64,000 bases of DNA from Manis javanica (lineage: Eukaryota > Chordata > Mammalia > Pholidota > Manidae): NCBI RefSeq assembly GCF_040802235.1, contig NC_133168.1:33313759-33377758 (forward strand), in the 5' to 3' direction. The notes below the pieces were generated by a model. That model was not told the origin of the DNA and searched no databases. It worked only from the letters and a program-made list of their open reading frames with translations. The stretch's first letter is position 1; the number at the start of each line of letters is the position of its first letter. A program made the translations under genes and the position numbers. This document shows, in pieces, positions 61,710 to 64,000 of this stretch.

Positions 61710-62051
61710 CAGGGCATCAGGTGGGACTGGGATGAGACATGTGCATCTGCCTTTACTACAGCAAAATGGGCAGTCAAGGCCGTGCAGGCCTGCAGTGTGA
61801 TAGACCCATCAAGGCCCTGTGAATTGGATGTTCTTGTCACTGAAGACAGTTATGGCAGGGGTCTCTGGCAGTGGCTTGAACGAACTCACCAACCCATTGG
61901 ATTCTGGTCACAAGTCTAGAAAGGGGCAGAGGTACGATACACTTTGATAGAAAAACAACTGGCTGCCGTGTATCACACCTTGCTGGCTACAGAACCAATC
62001 ACTGTAATGGCCCCAATAAAGTTAATAACCACCTATCCCATCTTAAGGTGA
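61710..62051 (+). pseudogene. pol: RT-RNase H connection region (broken)
   Basis: Continues in the RT frame after TGA 61707-61709, with further stops at 61917-61919 (TAG) and 62049-62051 (TGA). Readable text includes ACSVIDPSRPCELDV, a QPIGFWSQV stretch and RYTLIEKQLAAVYHTLL, which match the connection (tether) subdomain between RT and RNase H in position and style. A frameshift between 62051 and about 62150 moves the coding sense to another frame. Confidence 0.75.
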
Positions 62052-62139
62052 GTATGAGACTCGACCCAAAATCCAAGGAGTTGTGTCGCACAAACACCCA
62101 CACTAGCCAAGTGGGGTGCTGACCTACAGCAGCGTAGTG

Positions 62140-62660
62140 CTCTAATAGCCCCTTGAGTGAAGAACTCCAACGCTTGTTGGGGCCGGTGACATGTACTAGT
62201 GAAAATCAGGAAGAACTTGGTTTTGAACCATTAGTAGCAGAGAGTCCCTATCGGGAGGGAAGAGCCCCTGTACCTGAAGATGCATGGTACACATATGGGT
62301 CCAGCTGTGGGCAGCCCCCAAAATGGGGGGCCATAGCTTTCCATCCTAAGACTGAGACAAAATGGGTGGAAGATGGTGTGGGAAAGAGCAGTCAATGGGC
62401 AAAATTGCAGGCTGTGTGGCTTGTGATCAGCCAAGAGCCCTCCCTTATAGTTGTCTGTACTGGGCTGTCTATCGGGGCTTGACCCTGTGGCTACCAACCT
62501 GGTAACATGCCAACTGGCTGGTTGGTCACCGACCCCTTTGTGGGCAAGAGTTGTGGCAAGACTTATGGGCCTGTGGTCAAACTAAAATAATTACAGTATA
62601 CCATGTGACAGATCATTTGCCACTGGCATCCCCAGGAAATGATGAAACAGATAAATGGGC
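62140..62660 (+). pseudogene. pol: RNase H domain with lost catalytic residues
   Basis: Ribonuclease H removes RNA from the RNA-DNA hybrid. The first motif reads WYTYGSS; the Asp expected from the family pattern (TDGS) is Tyr (62294-62296). The second reads SSQWAKLQAVWL with Lys (62402-62404) where the catalytic Glu is expected. At the third motif a small deletion near 62455-62461 removes the Asp-Ser and shifts the frame to WAVYRGLTLWLPTW. The fourth region, GNDETD (about 62632-62649), keeps its Asp. Three of four catalytic positions are therefore altered, and a stop interrupts the region at about 62500. RNase H activity is lost on this reading. Confidence 0.8.
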
Positions 62661-63300
62661 CCAGATACATTGGTTAGAAGGAAAGCCTGCCTCTGATATT
62701 GCCCAATGGCTACATCAGCATTTGTTGCATGCAGGGCAAAAGACAATGTGGGCTGTAGTCCATCAGTGGGGCTTGCCTTTGACCTTTGAAGAAGTTAGTA
62801 GAGCCTGGCAGGAGTGTGTGGTGTGCTCCAAAAGAGAAATACACCGAATTCCACAACAACATGGGACAATAGCTAAAGGGCCTATACCCCTCATCAGGTG
62901 GCAGATAGACTATATTGGGCCTCTACCTTTGTCAGAAGGATATTGGTATGTGATGACTTGTGTGGACACAGCTACTGGACTTTTGGTTGCTTTTCCTACC
63001 CATTGTCAGACCAGCAGGTGACCAAAAGAGGCCTGGAGCGTCTCTTTGCTGCCTATGGCTGACCACAGGTAATTGAGAATGATCAGGGAACCCATTTTAC
63101 TGGACATACACTGCAAGACACAGCTGGGAATCAGATGGAAGTTTCATGGGCCATACAATCCTACTGCAGCAGGCATGATAGTGAGGCACAATGGCTTGTT
63201 AAAATCCGGACTAAAGTCAGATACCAGTAGTCTGCGGGGATGGTCAGTCTGCTTATGGACTGTGCTATGGCATTTGAATGAGAGACCCTGAAAGGGAGCC
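62661..63300 (+). pseudogene. pol: Integrase (broken)
   Basis: Integrase inserts the provirus into host DNA. The N-terminal zinc-binding region is readable (HQHLLHAGQKTMWAVVHQWG, then CVVC at 62815-62826). The core follows with RWQIDYIGPLP (first catalytic Asp, 62908-62910), a TGA at 63019-63021 and a frame change, then ENDQGTHFTG (second catalytic Asp, 63081-63083). After another frame change comes YNPTAAGMIVRHNGLLK, in which Val (63181-63183) stands where the family has the catalytic Glu. NERP at about 63279-63290 marks the end of the core, followed by a stop at 63291. The DDE triad is incomplete and the frame is broken at least twice. Confidence 0.9.
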
Positions 63301-63838
63301 CTGAGCCCTGTAGACATGGTAACACAGATGGCTGCCTCCCCTATACAACTGCAAGTACAAACCAAGGAAGAATCACTGAAGCTGAGGTTCGGCCACCAGA
63401 CTAACATCTTGCTGCCAGCACCAACTGCACTGAACCCTGGACACTCCATTGAGTGGAAGTGGCCTTGGACCTTTCTACACATGGACCAATGATGGCTGGC
63501 TCTCCTGGCACCTTGGATACAAGTCCTGGAAGCTGGCCTCCTTGTATTCCTGGAATAACTGCAGAGTGGCCGCCAAAGATAACAGTAGTATATCCTGAAA
63601 GGCCAGAATGCTGGAGCATCTTACCGGGGAGTTTTGTTTTATCATTATGGCCAGTGAATGCACCTCCACTAGCACTATATATAGACCCTTCAGTAACCCC
63701 CAGGGGGAAAGGAGTAAAAGTATGGTATATTAGACCTGGAAGGGACCCCTTCCTGCTACAGTCTTGTCACAGGACCACTCTCTTGCATGCTTCCTACCTG
63801 ACAGACAAGATTTGCCTATGTTGGTGGCATTAAAACAT
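63301..63838 (+). pseudogene. Integrase C-terminal / post-integrase region
   Basis: Downstream of the integrase core, decayed frames still read IQLQVQTKEESLKLRFGHQ and a Trp-rich WKWPWTF (integrase C-terminal side). A 126-codon stretch (63453-63833) then includes LWPVNAPPLALYIDPSV and GKGVKVWYIRPGRDPFL. This matches the position of the pol C-terminus in ERV-L. A dUTPase occurs there in some ERV-L, but I see no dUTPase motif and do not call one. No env-like signal peptide, cleavage site or transmembrane anchor is present. Confidence 0.5.
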
Positions 63839-63871
63839 GTGTCTTATCACCCCTAAAGTCTTTGTGGATTG

Positions 63872-63957
63872 GGAACTTCTTCTGGCTTGAGGATTATTAT
63901 AATTTTTGTTATTAGGAATCTCCTCTGGCTAAAGGATTATTAAAATTTTTGTTATTA
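63872..63957 (+). repeat. 43-bp tandem duplication near proviral 3' end
   Basis: Two adjacent units start GGAACTTCTTCTGGC (63872) and GGAATCTCCTCTGGC (63915), both ending TTTTTGTTATTA, period 43 with about seven differences. They lie between the end of pol and the expected 3' LTR, which is outside the window. Confidence 0.85.
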
Positions 63958-64000
63958 TCTCTAAGTTGTTGTTATCCTCTACTGCTATTGTGAAATCCGG

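Overview
This is nuclear DNA from a eutherian mammal. It is an AT-rich intergenic or intronic stretch built almost entirely of interspersed repeats of different ages. The evidence is many decayed MIR and L2 copies, MaLR/ERV-L type LTRs (MLT1-like, MLT2-like), several LINE-1 pieces and a class III (ERV-L-like) endogenous retrovirus. I found no intact cellular protein-coding gene, no tRNA or rRNA gene, and no prokaryotic feature. No young lineage-specific SINE (Alu, B1/B2, carnivore SINEC, ruminant Bov-tA type) was recognised by eye in 64 kb. That argues against several common lineages but does not identify the species.

Layout. 1-5000: low-repeat sequence with a locally duplicated 114-bp segment and one exon-like stretch (280-406). 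5000-9111: an L2, a MIR, two L1 3' pieces in opposite orientations, then a chimeric insertion (7758-9078). The insertion joins an L1 5' UTR and a partial ORF1 to an L2 tail, and is bracketed by an exact 33-bp direct repeat. 9112-35700: mostly AT-rich unique sequence with scattered MIR and L2 copies, three (CA/TG)n microsatellites, an MLT1-type solo LTR (26679-27064, minus), a class I-like LTR nested in an L2 (25615-26131), and one isolated CpG-dense patch near 24.9-25.06 kb. 35700-57000: further LTR-like blocks, L2 copies, an MLT2-type LTR (41430-42105, minus), an ancient amniote-type repeat near 47 kb, and an L2 split by an L1 fragment near 49 kb.

57119-64000: a solo LTR with a perfect 5-bp target-site duplication (57119-57581). 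About 1.3 kb further on lies a provirus of the same LTR family. It has a 5' LTR (58866-59167), a primer-binding-site candidate, gag, protease, reverse transcriptase, RNase H, integrase and a short region after integrase. It runs off the right edge before its 3' LTR. The reverse transcriptase is the best preserved part and keeps its motifs in a 330-codon open stretch. Gag, RNase H and integrase carry stops, frameshifts and lost catalytic residues, so the copy is a fossil. No env-like reading frame is seen, as is usual for ERV-L.

Nested insertions (L1 into MIR, LTR into L2, L1 into L2) give a relative order of events at three places. Family names come from recognition by eye, not from a database search, and boundaries marked as approximate are good to roughly 10-40 bases.
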